This document shows positions 39,729 through 48,355 of a stretch of DNA of 64,000 bases, one piece after another; within the stretch, counting starts at the first letter, position 1, and every line of letters begins with the position of its first letter. The stretch is from positions 620,001 through 684,000 of the forward strand of contig CAVWMS010000015.1 in the NCBI GenBank assembly GCA_963756185.1, given 5' to 3'. A program made the translations under genes and the position numbers. The DNA comes from DATAXI01 sp963756185 (GTDB lineage: Bacteria; Verrucomicrobiota; Verrucomicrobiia; Chthoniobacterales; Chthoniobacteraceae). Below the pieces are notes generated by a model that saw only the letters and a list, made by a program, of their open reading frames with translations, was not told the origin of the DNA and searched no databases.

Positions 39729-42066
39729 CTACTCGCGGAAGCTCACGTCCAGCGCCGCCTTCAAACGCTCTTTCAAGCGGGCGTGCGCCGCGTTCACTTC
39801 CTCTGCAAGCAGTGTCTTCTCCGGCGAGCGGTATGTCAATGAATAAGCCAGCGATTTATTCCCCGCAGGAACACGTATTCCATCGGGATCGGAGAAAAGA
39901 TCGAAGAGAAAAATGTTGACAAGCAGCGGTTCGTTGGCCGCTCGCAACACCTCCTCGATGCGCGCGTGCGGCAGCGACGCGCCGGCGATGATGGCGATGT
40001 CGCGCGTGACGGATGGAAAGCGCGGAATGGGCGCGACGCGCGATGGAATCGGGCGCAGCCGGCACGACTCGATATCGAGTTCGAAAACCGAGACGGGATT
40101 GGGAGAATCGATCGCGCGAAGCCGCGCGGGAGCAAGCTGGCCGATGGTTCCCGCGGGCTTGCCGGCAACGGTGATTCGCATGGCCGGAAGCAGGCCGTCA
40201 ATCGCGGCGGGCTCGAACGCGATCTCCTCGAGGCCGAGCGATTCGAGCGCGCCCTTGAGATCGAATAAATCAGTGTTGCGCGGATCCTTTTCGCGCCACG
40301 AAACGGGAAGCGCGCCGCCGGTGAGGATGGCGGCGAGATGCACGCGCTCGCCGTCCGGCTGGAAAATGCGGCCGAGCTCGAAAAGCCGGATCGATCTTGC
40401 GCCGCCGCGAAGGTTGCGCCCGAGCGCGGCGACCAGTCCCGGGATGAGAGACGAGCGAAGCACGGCCTGGTCTTCGAGCAGCGGATTGCGGATGGCGACA
40501 CCGGCGGGCGCGTCGCGCTGGGAAACGAGCGAGAAGGTGCGCGCCTCGAAGAACCCCTGGCCGGCGAGCCGGCGGCGCAATTCCAAATGAAAATCGTGCA
40601 CGGCATCCGCCGGGCTGGAATGGACGGGCCGCCCGCCAACCGAGCCCGGAATGTTTTCGATGCCGAACGCGCGCGTCACTTCCTCGATGAGGTCGGCCTC
40701 GCGGGTGAGATCGGCCCGGAATGAGGGGACGAGCCACGCCCCGTCGCGCTGCTTGCGCAACCCGAAACGGGTGAGGATGGAATCGATTTTCGACTCGGGA
40801 ATTTCAACCCCGAGAAGGGCCGCGCATCGGCCGGGCCGCAAGGTGACGGTGCGGGCGGCATCGGGCAGACGGCCCGCGGTATCGATGGCGGGCCCGGCGA
40901 TGCCGCCGGCGGTCTCGAGGATGAGCTGCGTGGCGCGGTCCGACGCGGCGAGAATGCCGGCGGGATCAACGCCGCGCTCGAAGCGGTAGCTCGAGTCGCT
41001 CGACAGGCCGAGCCGGCGCGAGGTGCGGCGCACGGCGGGCGCGATTGAAGAGGGCGCTTTCGAGGAGGATGTCGGCCGTCGATTCCGTGACGCCGCTCTG
41101 CTCGCCGCCCATGACGCCGGCGATTGCCACCGGCGTCCGCACATCGGCGATGACGAGGTCCGTCGGACGTGAGGCTATAAATCTTCCCATCGAGCGCCTG
41201 GAAGGATTCGCCGGCGGCCGCTGCGCGCACAAGGATTTCGCCGCCCGTGAGCCGCGCTTCGTCAAACGCGTGAAGCGGCTGGCCCATTTCCATCATCACG
41301 TAATTGGTGACATCGACGATGTTGTTGATCGAGCGAATGCCGATCGACTCCAGCCGTGTGCGCAGCCACGTCCGGGCTGGGGCCGACGCTGACCCCGCGA
41401 ATGCGCCGTGCCGAATAAAACGGGCACAGACTTCCGGCGCACTGAATGCGTGACGCGGCTCGCTGGTGGGCAAAGATCGGGCTGAGGTGCTGGAACGGAG
41501 GTGGCTGCAAGCGGGACGCCGCGCAACGCCGCGATCTCGCGCGCGATGCCGTAATGGGAGAGAAGATCGGGACGGTTCGGCGTGATCTCGAGTTCGAGGA
41601 TGGTGTCGGCGGGAAAAAGTTCCGCAACGGATGGCCAATCGGCGCATCGGCGGGAAGGATCAGCAGGCCCTCATGGCCTTCGCCGAGGCCCAGTTCCTTC
41701 GCGCTGCACATCATTCCCTGGCTTTCGACGCCGCGGAGTTTTCCGACGTTGATTTTGAAATCGCCCGGCAGCACGGCGCCGGGCAGCGCCAGCGGCACCT
41801 TGTCACCGACCCTATAATTCTTCGCGCCGCAAACGATCTGGCGCACGTCGCTGTTGCCCGCATCGACCGAGCAAACGCTCAGGCGGTCGGCGTTCGGGAT
41901 GCTGCGTCGATTCGAGAATTTTTGCGACGACGACGCCGGGGATGTCCGCGCCGCGCTGATCCACATTCTCGACCTCGACGCCGGCCAGAGTGAGCAAATC
42001 GCAGAGTTCCCGGGTGGTCGAAGGCAGTTCGACGAACTCGCGAAGCCAGGTGAGTGAAACTTTCAT
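39729..42066 (-). CDS. pheT: Phenylalanine-tRNA ligase beta subunit (several frameshifts)
   Basis: Starts MKVSLTWLREFVELPSTTRE at 42066. The domain order is that of PheT. It runs from the tRNA-binding EMAP-like region (PGVVVAKILE; VPLALPGAVLPGDFKINVGK; GMMCSAKELGLGEGHEG) through B3/B4 (PVAIAGVMGGEQSGVTEST) and B5 (YRFERGVDPAG; RADLTREADLIEEV) to the C-terminal anticodon-like domain (IPRFPSVTRDIAIIAG). Coding moves between frames at about 41905, 41590, 41400, 41180 and 41050. It charges tRNA-Phe together with PheS. Because the gene is essential and each fragment is well conserved, the breaks are most likely sequence errors. Confidence 0.92.
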
Positions 42067-42085
42067 GGAGAGAATTTGAAATTTT

Positions 42086-42186
42086 AAATCCGCAGATTTG
42101 CACGCAGAATTACGCAGATTCATTTGGAGGAGAGACTACTCCAAATCCCTTTAATCTGCGTCCATCTGCGTCCAATCTGCGGATTT
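42086..42186. repeat. Nested palindrome in the pheS-pheT gap
   Basis: AAATCCGCAGATT (42086-42098) pairs with AATCTGCGGATTT (42174-42186). Inside, ACGCAGATT pairs with AATCTGCGT, and ATTTGGAG (42122-42129) pairs with CTCCAAAT (42139-42146). The whole 101-bp segment can fold as one long hairpin. It fills most of the 142-bp gap between the two subunit genes. Confidence 0.8.
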
Positions 42187-42208
42187 CTGATTTCGAATTT
42201 CGAATTTT

Positions 42209-43225
42209 TCAGCGGAATTGTTCGAGAAAGCGCAAGTCGTTCTCGATGAAGTACCGGATATCCGGGACGGCGGAGATGATCATCGCCAGGCGCTCGAGGC
42301 CGAAGCCGAAGGCCCAGCCGCTGACTTATTTCGGGGTCGTAGACGTTATCGCCGCGGCGGGTGTTGACGGCCTCGAAGACGGCGGGATCGACCATGCCGC
42401 AGCCGGCGAGCTCGAGCCAGCGGTCGCCGCCCAGCGCGGAGGCCTTGATGTCGATCTCGAAGCTCGGCTCGGTGAACGGGAAAAAATGCGGGCGGAAACG
42501 AACCTGCGCGGCATCGCCCAAAAGCTCGCGGAAGAAAAATTCAACCGTGCCCTTGAGGTCGGCGAGCGTGACCCCTTCATCGACGTAAAGGCCTTCCATT
42601 TGCGTGAATTGCGCCAGGTGCGTGGCGTCGATTTCATCGCGGCGATACGCGGCGCCCGGGGCCGATGACGCGGACCGGCGGCGGCTGCGACTCCATGGTG
42701 CGGATTTGGATGGTCGAGGTCTGCGTGCGCAGCAGCCGGCCATCGGGCAGATAGAAGGTGTCCTGCTCGTTGCGGGCGGGGTGGTCGGGCGGCGTGTTGA
42801 GGGCGTCGAAGCAATGCCACTCGGTGTCGATGTCGGGGCCGTCGGCGAGGGCGAAACCCATGCGGCGAAAAATCTGCACGGCCCGGTCGAGCAGCAGCGT
42901 CATCGGGTGAAGCGCGCCCCGCATGGCGGGAATACCCGGCAGCGTGGTGTCGATATTGGCGAAGGCCGCGGCGTCGCGCGTTTCCTGGAGCGCGCCCTTG
43001 CGGGCATCGATGGCGGCGGTGACCGGCCGCGCGGACTTCGTTGAGCAGCTTGCCGATGCGCGGCTTCTCCTCCTTGCCGAGATTCTTCATCCCCTCGCTA
43101 AGCGCGGAGATGGAACCGGAGCGGCCGAGATATTTCACGCGCACAGCCTCGACGGCCTGCTCATCGGCTGCGGCATTGAGCTCGGCGAGCGCTGCGGTGC
43201 GGAGTTGTTCGAGGGTCTCTTCCAT
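42209..43225 (-). CDS. pheS: Phenylalanine-tRNA ligase alpha subunit (frameshifts)
   Basis: About 339 residues, starting MEETLEQLRTAALAELN at 43225 with the coiled-coil N-terminus (YLGRSGSISALSEGMKNLG). The class II core follows: HPMTLLLDRAVQIFRRMGF, WHCFDALNTPPDHPAR, LRTQTSTIQIRTM (motif 2 region), FTQMEGLYVDEGVTLADLKG, RFRPHFFPFTEPSFEIDI, and the end RYFIENDLRFLEQFR with the stop at 42209. Frame changes are needed near 43030, 42660 and 42330. It lies upstream of pheT, from which a nested palindrome separates it, and downstream of rplT across the inverted-repeat element at 43306-43583. Confidence 0.92.
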
Positions 43226-43305
43226 TGAAATGGGGGCCTGGGGACGAAAAAACGGTGAGCGGAGGATATTCCCCGACTCACCGTTCTTTGTAAATCAGCG
43301 TTGCG

Positions 43306-43583
43306 AGAGGCTGCCCGAAAAGTAGGCGGGGGTTGCGTTGGGATGGATTTTGGCGCTGGCCAAGGCGCGAGCACGGCGCCAATACCCGCATGGGTCTTGG
43401 CCCGTGCGAGCAACGCGGGCCAGCGCCAAAAGCCACCCAACCCTTCGGGCGAGAGCCTGCCGGGCCGCCTGGCGGCGTTGGCCGCTCAGTCAAAGCCCGC
43501 AAGGGGATTCTCCTTCGCGTCCGCCTTGCCATTCGGCCCGGCAGACTCTCGCGCAACCCCCGCCTACTTTTCGGGCAGCCTCT
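43306..43583. repeat. 278-bp three-way-junction inverted repeat between rplT and pheS
   Basis: Outer arms 43306-43337 and 43552-43583 are a perfect 32-bp inverted repeat (ends AGAGGCTGCCCGAAAAGTAG). Directly inside, 43337-43361 pairs with 43418-43441 (core TTTTGGCGCTGGCC) and 43450-43467 pairs with 43534-43551 (CGAGAGCCTGCCGGGCCG, one mismatch). The arms abut with almost no gaps, so the element can fold into one long stem carrying two hairpins. Its outer edge coincides with the rplT stop codon. It contains no convincing gene. Confidence 0.88.
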
Positions 43584-43959
43584 AGGCAGCCTTTGCGGAT
43601 TTGTCCTTCAACGCCTTGGTGACGGTCTCGAGGATGGCTTTGAAAGCGGCTTCATCGCGCACGACCATATCGGCCAGGATCTTGCGGTCCAGGGTGATGC
43701 CGGCGGCGGCGAGGCCCTCCATAAATCGGCTGTAGGTCAGGCCGTTGGCGCGCGCGGCGGCGTTGATGCGCGCGATCCAGAGGTAGCGGAAGTTGCGTTT
43801 GCGAGTCTTGCGGTCGCGGTAGGACCAGTACTCGGCTTTCATGACGGCGTTCTTCGCGTAGCGAAACAGTTTGGAACGGCGTCCGCGGAATCCCCTGGCC
43901 TTATCGACGACGCGCTTGCGGCGCTCGCGGGAGGCGGGGGCGTTGGTGGCTCTTGGCAT
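43582..43959 (-). CDS. rplT: 50S ribosomal protein L20
   Basis: 125 residues, highly basic: KARGFRGRRSKLFRYAKNAVMK, YWSYRDRKTRKRNFRYLWI, ARINAAARANGLTYSRFMEG and ITLDRKILADM are diagnostic L20 blocks. It binds 23S rRNA early in large-subunit assembly. The N-terminus (MPRATNAPASRERRKRVVDK) is typical. The stop codon TAG is formed at the junction with the inverted-repeat element at 43306-43583, so the last few residues (KSAKAA) may have been set by that element. rpmI is 124 bases upstream. Confidence 0.97.
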   Translation of the reverse strand: MPRATNAPASRERRKRVVDKARGFRGRRSKLFRYAKNAVMKAEYWSYRDRKTRKRNFRYLWIARINAAARANGLTYSRFMEGLAAAGITLDRKILADMVVRDEAAFKAILETVTKALKDKSAKAA

Positions 43960-44083
43960 GGTGGTTATCCCGGCGGGGGCCGGGGTCTCTTTCGGCGGGT
44001 TGTTCTGTTATGGGCGTCCATCGGCCTCACTCGCCGAGTGGCCGGCAAATTCAGCCGGCAGGCGGATGGACGGGCCGCCTCAG

Positions 44084-44296
44084 CTAATGGCTGAAGGGCA
44101 GGTTCTTGATGATGCGCGCGGCATCGGTGCTATGCACCAGCGCGGATTTCGCGAGGTGGCGCTTTTTCTTGGCATTCTTCGAGGAAAGGAGGTGGCGCCG
44201 GGAGGCCTGTGCGCGCAGGATCTTGCCGGTGCCGGTGATCTTGAAGCGCTTGGCGACGGCTTTTTTGGTTTTGCTGCGGGCAATGGGCTTTGGCAT
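44084..44296 (-). CDS. rpmI: 50S ribosomal protein L35
   Basis: 70 residues starting MPKPIARSKTKKAVAKRFKI at 44296. The LRAQASRRHLLSSKNAKKKR block is the L35 signature, and the protein is strongly basic. Upstream in-frame residues before this ATG are Pro-rich and non-homologous. rplT follows on the same strand. In most bacteria infC precedes rpmI; here a regulator gene ends 138 bases upstream instead and infC is not in the window. The upstream gap holds a short run of AATCCGA heptads (44391-44423). Confidence 0.96.
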   Translation of the reverse strand: MPKPIARSKTKKAVAKRFKITGTGKILRAQASRRHLLSSKNAKKKRHLAKSALVHSTDAARIIKNLPFSH

Positions 44297-44434
44297 GGGA
44301 GGGGAGGAAGGTAGAGGGCGGGGGGGAAATGGCAAATCCTTTTTGCAGACGGGGTACTCGCACCAGGGGGCAAGAAACGCAGCCATCTGAAAATCCGCAA
44401 TCCGAAATCCGAAATCCGAATTTGCCCCCCTCTC

Positions 44435-45079
44435 CTACCCCGCCTTCGCATGGAGCGTAAACACGCACCGGTACAACCCCGATGCATGCGCCTCCTCGCG
44501 CTGGACGGGGGCGCCGAGGACCCGGGTAAAGAGTTCCCCCTCGAGGCGGGCAATGATGGGAAACGCCTTCAGCAGGTCATGGATGGGGCAATGATACTCG
44601 ACGATGCGGATGTAGGCGCTGTCCTGCTCGAGTTCGGCCATGTGGCCCTCGGTATCGCGAATGCGGGCGAGCTTTGCGGCGCGCTCGGCGACCGATCCGC
44701 CGCGGACGCGCACCTGGTAGGACTCGGCCTTTTTCTGGAAGACGCTGAAGAGGAGCTTCTCGGGAGCGGTGGGTCCGTAAAGGGCTTTTGCGTTTTCAAG
44801 CAGAGTGATGGTCATGCCGTTGCTGGCGGTGGGAAACAGCTCGTGGGCGCGCTCGGTGAGGCGGTAGACCAGCTCGGGCCGGCCAATGCCCTTTGCCCGG
44901 CGCCAGGTGTCCAGGTAGCCCTCGGCCTCGAGCTCGATGCAATGCTGTTTGACGCCCATGTAGCTCATGCGGAGCTGCTCGCCCAATTCCCCCACCGAAA
45001 GCCCCTGGGTGCGCTTGAGCTTGTTGATGATCTCCAGCCTTTGGCTCTTGCCGATCTCCGCGATTAGCTTCTGGTTCAT
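44435..45079 (-). CDS. SufR-like winged-helix transcriptional regulator
   Basis: 214 residues. A DNA-binding winged helix at the N-terminus (QRLEIINKLKRTQGLSVGELGEQLRMSYMGVKQHC, as in ArsR/DeoR types) is followed by a dimerisation or ligand region. The C-terminal part VEYHCPIHDLLKAFPIIARLEGELF and YRCVFTLHAKAG resembles SufR-type iron-sulfur sensors. It has Cys at the first and last expected positions, but the middle cysteines are not evident, so cluster binding is doubtful. Targets are unknown. Its start (45079) and the degP-like terminator are separated by about 100 bases that should hold its promoter. Confidence 0.75.
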   Translation of the reverse strand: MNQKLIAEIGKSQRLEIINKLKRTQGLSVGELGEQLRMSYMGVKQHCIELEAEGYLDTWRRAKGIGRPELVYRLTERAHELFPTASNGMTITLLENAKALYGPTAPEKLLFSVFQKKAESYQVRVRGGSVAERAAKLARIRDTEGHMAELEQDSAYIRIVEYHCPIHDLLKAFPIIARLEGELFTRVLGAPVQREEAHASGLYRCVFTLHAKAG

Positions 45080-45180
45080 CGAAGGACAGGTTCGAACGGC
45101 TTAACAGAAGCCCGCCGTATTGTCCGTCATAATTTTGTAACAAATATCAGGGAGCGGGACGGCCCCTCCAGTTTGGCAGA

Positions 45181-45214
45181 AAAGGAAACGGCCGGTGTCC
45201 AGCGACACCGGCCG
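45181..45214 (-). terminator. Terminator of the DegP-like gene
   Basis: CGGCCGGTGTC (45189-45199) and GACACCGGCCG (45204-45214) form a perfect 11-bp stem with a 4-base loop. On the minus strand it is followed by TTTCCTTTT. It begins 26 bases past the protease stop. Confidence 0.85.
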
Positions 45215-45240
45215 CCCAACCAAGGAAGTTGTGCTCTTCG

Positions 45241-46707
45241 TCAGGGCTGCGGCGGATCACCGGAGCCCGCGGTATCGAGAACGGTCCGGCTCTTTTTGCC
45301 GTCCCGATTGAAGAAAAGGATGGGGCCCGACGTGCCGCGATGCGCGGCGAGCAGCGCGAGGCACGACGCGGAATCGGTCACCGGCTTTTCATCGACCGCG
45401 GTGATGAGGTCGCCGGGCCGGACGCCGGCGCGCCCGGCGGGGCTGTCCGATTGCACGGCGCTGACGGCGGCGCGGTTCGAGGCGAATTCGAGGCCGTAGC
45501 TGGTATCATCGCTGGGCCGGGTTTTTGCCCTGGCATGGTCCTGGACGATCTTGCTGAGATCGGCCGGCATTTCATCGGCTACCAGGGCGATGTCGATGGT
45601 CTTTCCCGAGCGCCAGACATCGAGGCTGACGGATTGGCCCACTTTCTTGCGCTGGATTTCGTGCTGCAAGTCATGCGACGTGGCAACGGGGACGCCATCG
45701 ATCTTCAGGATCACGTCCATGGGGCGCAGGTCGCTTTTGTAGGCGGGCGCGTTGGCTTCGATGGTATCGACGCAAACGCCATCCTCGAGGCCGGGAAAGC
45801 GCTGGTCCGCGGAGGGCTCGTCGGCAACCGCCGTCACCCAAATGCCGAGCCATGGATGGCTGACGTGGCCGGTGGCGATCAATTCGGCGCCGACCTGGTT
45901 GAGCATGTTCGAGGAGATGGCAAACGAGAGGCCGCGCGCCAGGCCGTTGATGAGCGTGTTCATGCCCATGACGCGGCCATCGATATCAAAAAGCGGGCCG
46001 CCGGAGTTGCCCGGGTTGATGAAGGCATCGGTCTGGATGTAGTCCTCGAACATCGGATCGGTGAGGGTGCCGCTGAGGTTGCCGCGATTCTTCGCGCTGA
46101 CGATGCCGCGGCAAAAGGAGTAATCGAGATCGTACGGGAAGCCGATGGCAAAGCACATCTGGCCGACGCGCACGGTGTCGCTGTCCAGCAGCGTGACGGT
46201 GGGGAGATTGATGGCGTCGATCTTCAGCACCGCGATGTCGGTGCGCCCGTCCGCGCCGACAAGCCGGGCGATGAAACGGCGATTGTCCCGGAGGCGGACC
46301 TCGATTTTCTCCGCGTCCTCGACGACGTGGTAATTCGTGTAAATGTAGCCGTCCGGGCGGACGATGAAGCCGGAGCCGTCACTGCGAAGCAACGGCTGGA
46401 CGGGCGCATGGTTCCCCTCGCCTCCATCGGGTGAATGAAAATTGTTGTCGAAGATCTGGTCCTCATTGTCGGTGGCCGGCTTTTTCTCGGCCTTGATGAC
46501 CACGACGGCGGGGGCGACTTTCTCAAAAACGGCGACGTAGGCGTCGTCGATTTCGTGCAAAAGATCGTGCGCGGCCTGCGGCGAAAGGCCGGGGCTGGCG
46601 CCGGGCGAGGGCGACGGGCCCTGCGCCCAACCGGCCGGGGCCAGCGCGATCATGCATAACAGGATTGCTGCGCTGGACTTTGGCATCGGTTTGGGAGGGT
46701 TCGACAA
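45241..46707 (-). CDS. DegP/HtrA-like serine protease with two PDZ domains
   Basis: Up to 488 residues; an ATG at 46686 gives a cleaner signal peptide (MPKSSAAILLCMIALAPAGW). The trypsin-like domain has the His of YTNYHVVEDA, the Asp of GRTDIAVLKID and the Ser of FINPGNSGGPLFDIDG. The first PDZ begins near DGVCVDTIEANAPAYKSDLR and the second near AAVSAVQSDSPAGRAGVRPG. It is a periplasmic quality-control protease and chaperone. An unusual insert between the signal peptide and the first strand is rich in Asp, Asn and Glu. Divergent from the RlmI-like gene. Confidence 0.93.
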   Translation of the reverse strand: MSNPPKPMPKSSAAILLCMIALAPAGWAQGPSPSPGASPGLSPQAAHDLLHEIDDAYVAVFEKVAPAVVVIKAEKKPATDNEDQIFDNNFHSPDGGEGNHAPVQPLLRSDGSGFIVRPDGYIYTNYHVVEDAEKIEVRLRDNRRFIARLVGADGRTDIAVLKIDAINLPTVTLLDSDTVRVGQMCFAIGFPYDLDYSFCRGIVSAKNRGNLSGTLTDPMFEDYIQTDAFINPGNSGGPLFDIDGRVMGMNTLINGLARGLSFAISSNMLNQVGAELIATGHVSHPWLGIWVTAVADEPSADQRFPGLEDGVCVDTIEANAPAYKSDLRPMDVILKIDGVPVATSHDLQHEIQRKKVGQSVSLDVWRSGKTIDIALVADEMPADLSKIVQDHARAKTRPSDDTSYGLEFASNRAAVSAVQSDSPAGRAGVRPGDLITAVDEKPVTDSASCLALLAAHRGTSGPILFFNRDGKKSRTVLDTAGSGDPPQP

Positions 46708-46811
46708 GCGGCGATGGGCCGCCGTTCATCCGGGCGGGGAGACTCGAAAATCGCATGAATCGCCGGGATGGGCAATCTTGCATCGGGGAAAAAAGCGCGC
46801 TTAATCGGTTG

Positions 46812-47987
46812 ATGGCCGGCATCATCGTCAAACCACGTTCGCGCATCCTGCATGGCCACGACTGGGTGTACGCGGGCGAAATCCTGAAGCGGTTCGGCGA
46901 ACCGGAGGACGGCGGGATTGTCTCCATCCGCGACGGTCGAGACCGGCTGCTGGGCACGGGAATGTACAACTCAAAATCGCAGATCGTGGTCCGGCGGTTT
47001 TCGCGGCAGCGGCAGGAGCTGGACCTTGATTTTTTCCAGCGGCGGCTCCGGCAGGCCATCGAGTACCGGCAACGGCGGGGAATCGACCCGCGGTGCTGCC
47101 GGCTGGTGTGGAGCGAAAGCGACGGGATGCCGGGGCTGATCGTGGACCGGTACGGCGACGGCTTCGTGGTCCAGACGCTGACGCTGGCGATGGACCAGCG
47201 GCTGGGGCTCATCGTTGAGGCGCTGAAGAGCGAGGCGTCATCGGCAGATTCGGTCATCGTCGAGCGCAACGACGCGCCGGTGCGCCGGGCGGAAGGGATG
47301 GAATTGCGAACCGGCGTGCTCGATGGGACGGCGCCGGCGCAGCAGCGGGTCGAGATTCTCGGGCTCGAGTTCGACATCGATCTGCTGCACGGGCAGAAAA
47401 CGGGGTTTTACCTGGATCAGGTCGAGAATTACCGCGCGGTGTCGCAATGGGCGAAAGGGCGGCGGGTGCTGGATTGTTTCGCGAACCAGGGAGCATTCGC
47501 CCTGGCCGGCGCAAAGGCCGGGGCGGCGTCGGTGACGGCGGTGGAAATCAGCGCGGAGGCCGCGGGGCTGATCGCCGTGAACGCGAAACGCAACGGCGCG
47601 TCCGTCGAGGCTGTCGAAGCGAACGTGTTTGACTATCTCAAGCAGCGGGAGGCCGAAGGAGCGCAGTACGATTTGATCATCCTCGACCCGCCGTCATTCA
47701 CGAAGACGAAGGAAAAACTCCACGACGCGATGCGGGGATATAAGGAGATCCATTTGCGCGCGTTCAAGCTTCTGAGTCCGGCGGGTTTGCTCGCGACGTT
47801 TTCCTGCTCGCACCATGTAAGCGCGGCAATGTTCCGCGAGATGATCTCCGAGGCGCTGGTGGATGCGAAGCGTTCCGCGCGCGTGCTCGAGAGCTATCAC
47901 CAGAACGCCGACCACCCGGTCATGGCGACGATCCCGGAGACGGAGTATTTGAGGGGCTTTCTGCTGGAAATGGCGCCGGGAAGGTAG
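46812..47987 (+). CDS. Class I SAM-dependent rRNA methyltransferase (RlmI-like)
   Basis: About 391 residues from the ATG at 46812 (MAGIIVKPRSRILHGHDWVY). An N-terminal PUA-like domain (residues 1-75) precedes a central domain and a Rossmann methyltransferase fold: VLDCFANQGAFALAGAKAG (SAM-binding), VTAVEISAEA, and the catalytic motif LIILDPPSFTKTK followed by TFSCSHHVS. RlmI methylates C1962 of 23S rRNA to 5-methylcytosine in E. coli; the same fold includes RlmK/RlmL, so the exact base is inferred. An alternative ATG at 46755 is in frame but lacks conserved residues. Confidence 0.9.
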   Translation: MAGIIVKPRSRILHGHDWVYAGEILKRFGEPEDGGIVSIRDGRDRLLGTGMYNSKSQIVVRRFSRQRQELDLDFFQRRLRQAIEYRQRRGIDPRCCRLVWSESDGMPGLIVDRYGDGFVVQTLTLAMDQRLGLIVEALKSEASSADSVIVERNDAPVRRAEGMELRTGVLDGTAPAQQRVEILGLEFDIDLLHGQKTGFYLDQVENYRAVSQWAKGRRVLDCFANQGAFALAGAKAGAASVTAVEISAEAAGLIAVNAKRNGASVEAVEANVFDYLKQREAEGAQYDLIILDPPSFTKTKEKLHDAMRGYKEIHLRAFKLLSPAGLLATFSCSHHVSAAMFREMISEALVDAKRSARVLESYHQNADHPVMATIPETEYLRGFLLEMAPGR

Positions 47988-48037
47988 GGGGCTCCGGTGA
48001 TTGCATTCCCCCGTCCCGGCAATTATGTTGTTGGCGC

Positions 48038-48295
48038 ATGGCAGCGACGACCTACCGCTACTTAATCAATTTACCGGGAGTCCGGGGTGGGAATACCATT
48101 GTCGAAGGCACCAGGATCGGCGTCCACGACGTGGTCGGGCTCTATGTAAACGGGGCCGGCGTGGATGACATCGTCCACAGCTTCCCGCAATTGACCAGGG
48201 CGAAGGTGTTTGAGTGCCTGGCGTATTACGAGGATCATCGGGTGGAGATTGATACTCTGGTGGCGCGTCAGATGAGCGGTTCCGATCAACCGTGA
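48038..48295 (+). CDS. DUF433 family protein, probable antitoxin
   Basis: 85 residues. The family pattern is clear: GGNTIVEGTRIGVHDVVGLYVNGAGVDD, then FPQLTRAKVFECLAYYEDHRVEID. DUF433 proteins are VapB-like, with a small winged helix, and are commonly paired with DUF5615 PIN-like toxins. Here the stop codon overlaps a GTG of the next frame, as in intact pairs, but that downstream frame is cut short after 11 codons. It is therefore probably an orphan antitoxin. Confidence 0.85.
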   Translation: MAATTYRYLINLPGVRGGNTIVEGTRIGVHDVVGLYVNGAGVDDIVHSFPQLTRAKVFECLAYYEDHRVEIDTLVARQMSGSDQP

Positions 48296-48327
48296 GGTTC
48301 TTCTTCGACCAAGCCCGCTCGACATGA
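48292..48327 (+). pseudogene. Remnant of a DUF5615-like toxin gene
   Basis: A GTG overlapping the DUF433 stop opens a frame reading VRFFFDQARST before TGA. The first seven residues match the usual start of DUF5615 proteins (M-R-F-L-F-D-Q/E-N). No further toxin sequence is seen before mqnC at 48356. This is a deleted toxin, if the identification of so short a piece is right. Confidence 0.5.
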
Positions 48328-48355
48328 GCGGCGGAACGTGCCAGTCTTTTGAGCA

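Noticed and set aside
39627..39842. Short plus-strand frame downstream of pheT
   Set aside because: It overlaps the 3' end of pheT, has no homology or ribosome site, and contains a palindrome (CTGGCGA...TCGCCAG) that better explains the region.
43333..44094. Plus-strand frame through the inverted repeat and rplT
   Set aside because: It is antisense to L20 and the palindromic element and has no recognisable domain.
44450..46434. Long plus-strand frames opposite the regulator and DegP-like genes
   Set aside because: The minus-strand genes have complete conserved motifs and a terminator; the antisense frames have none.
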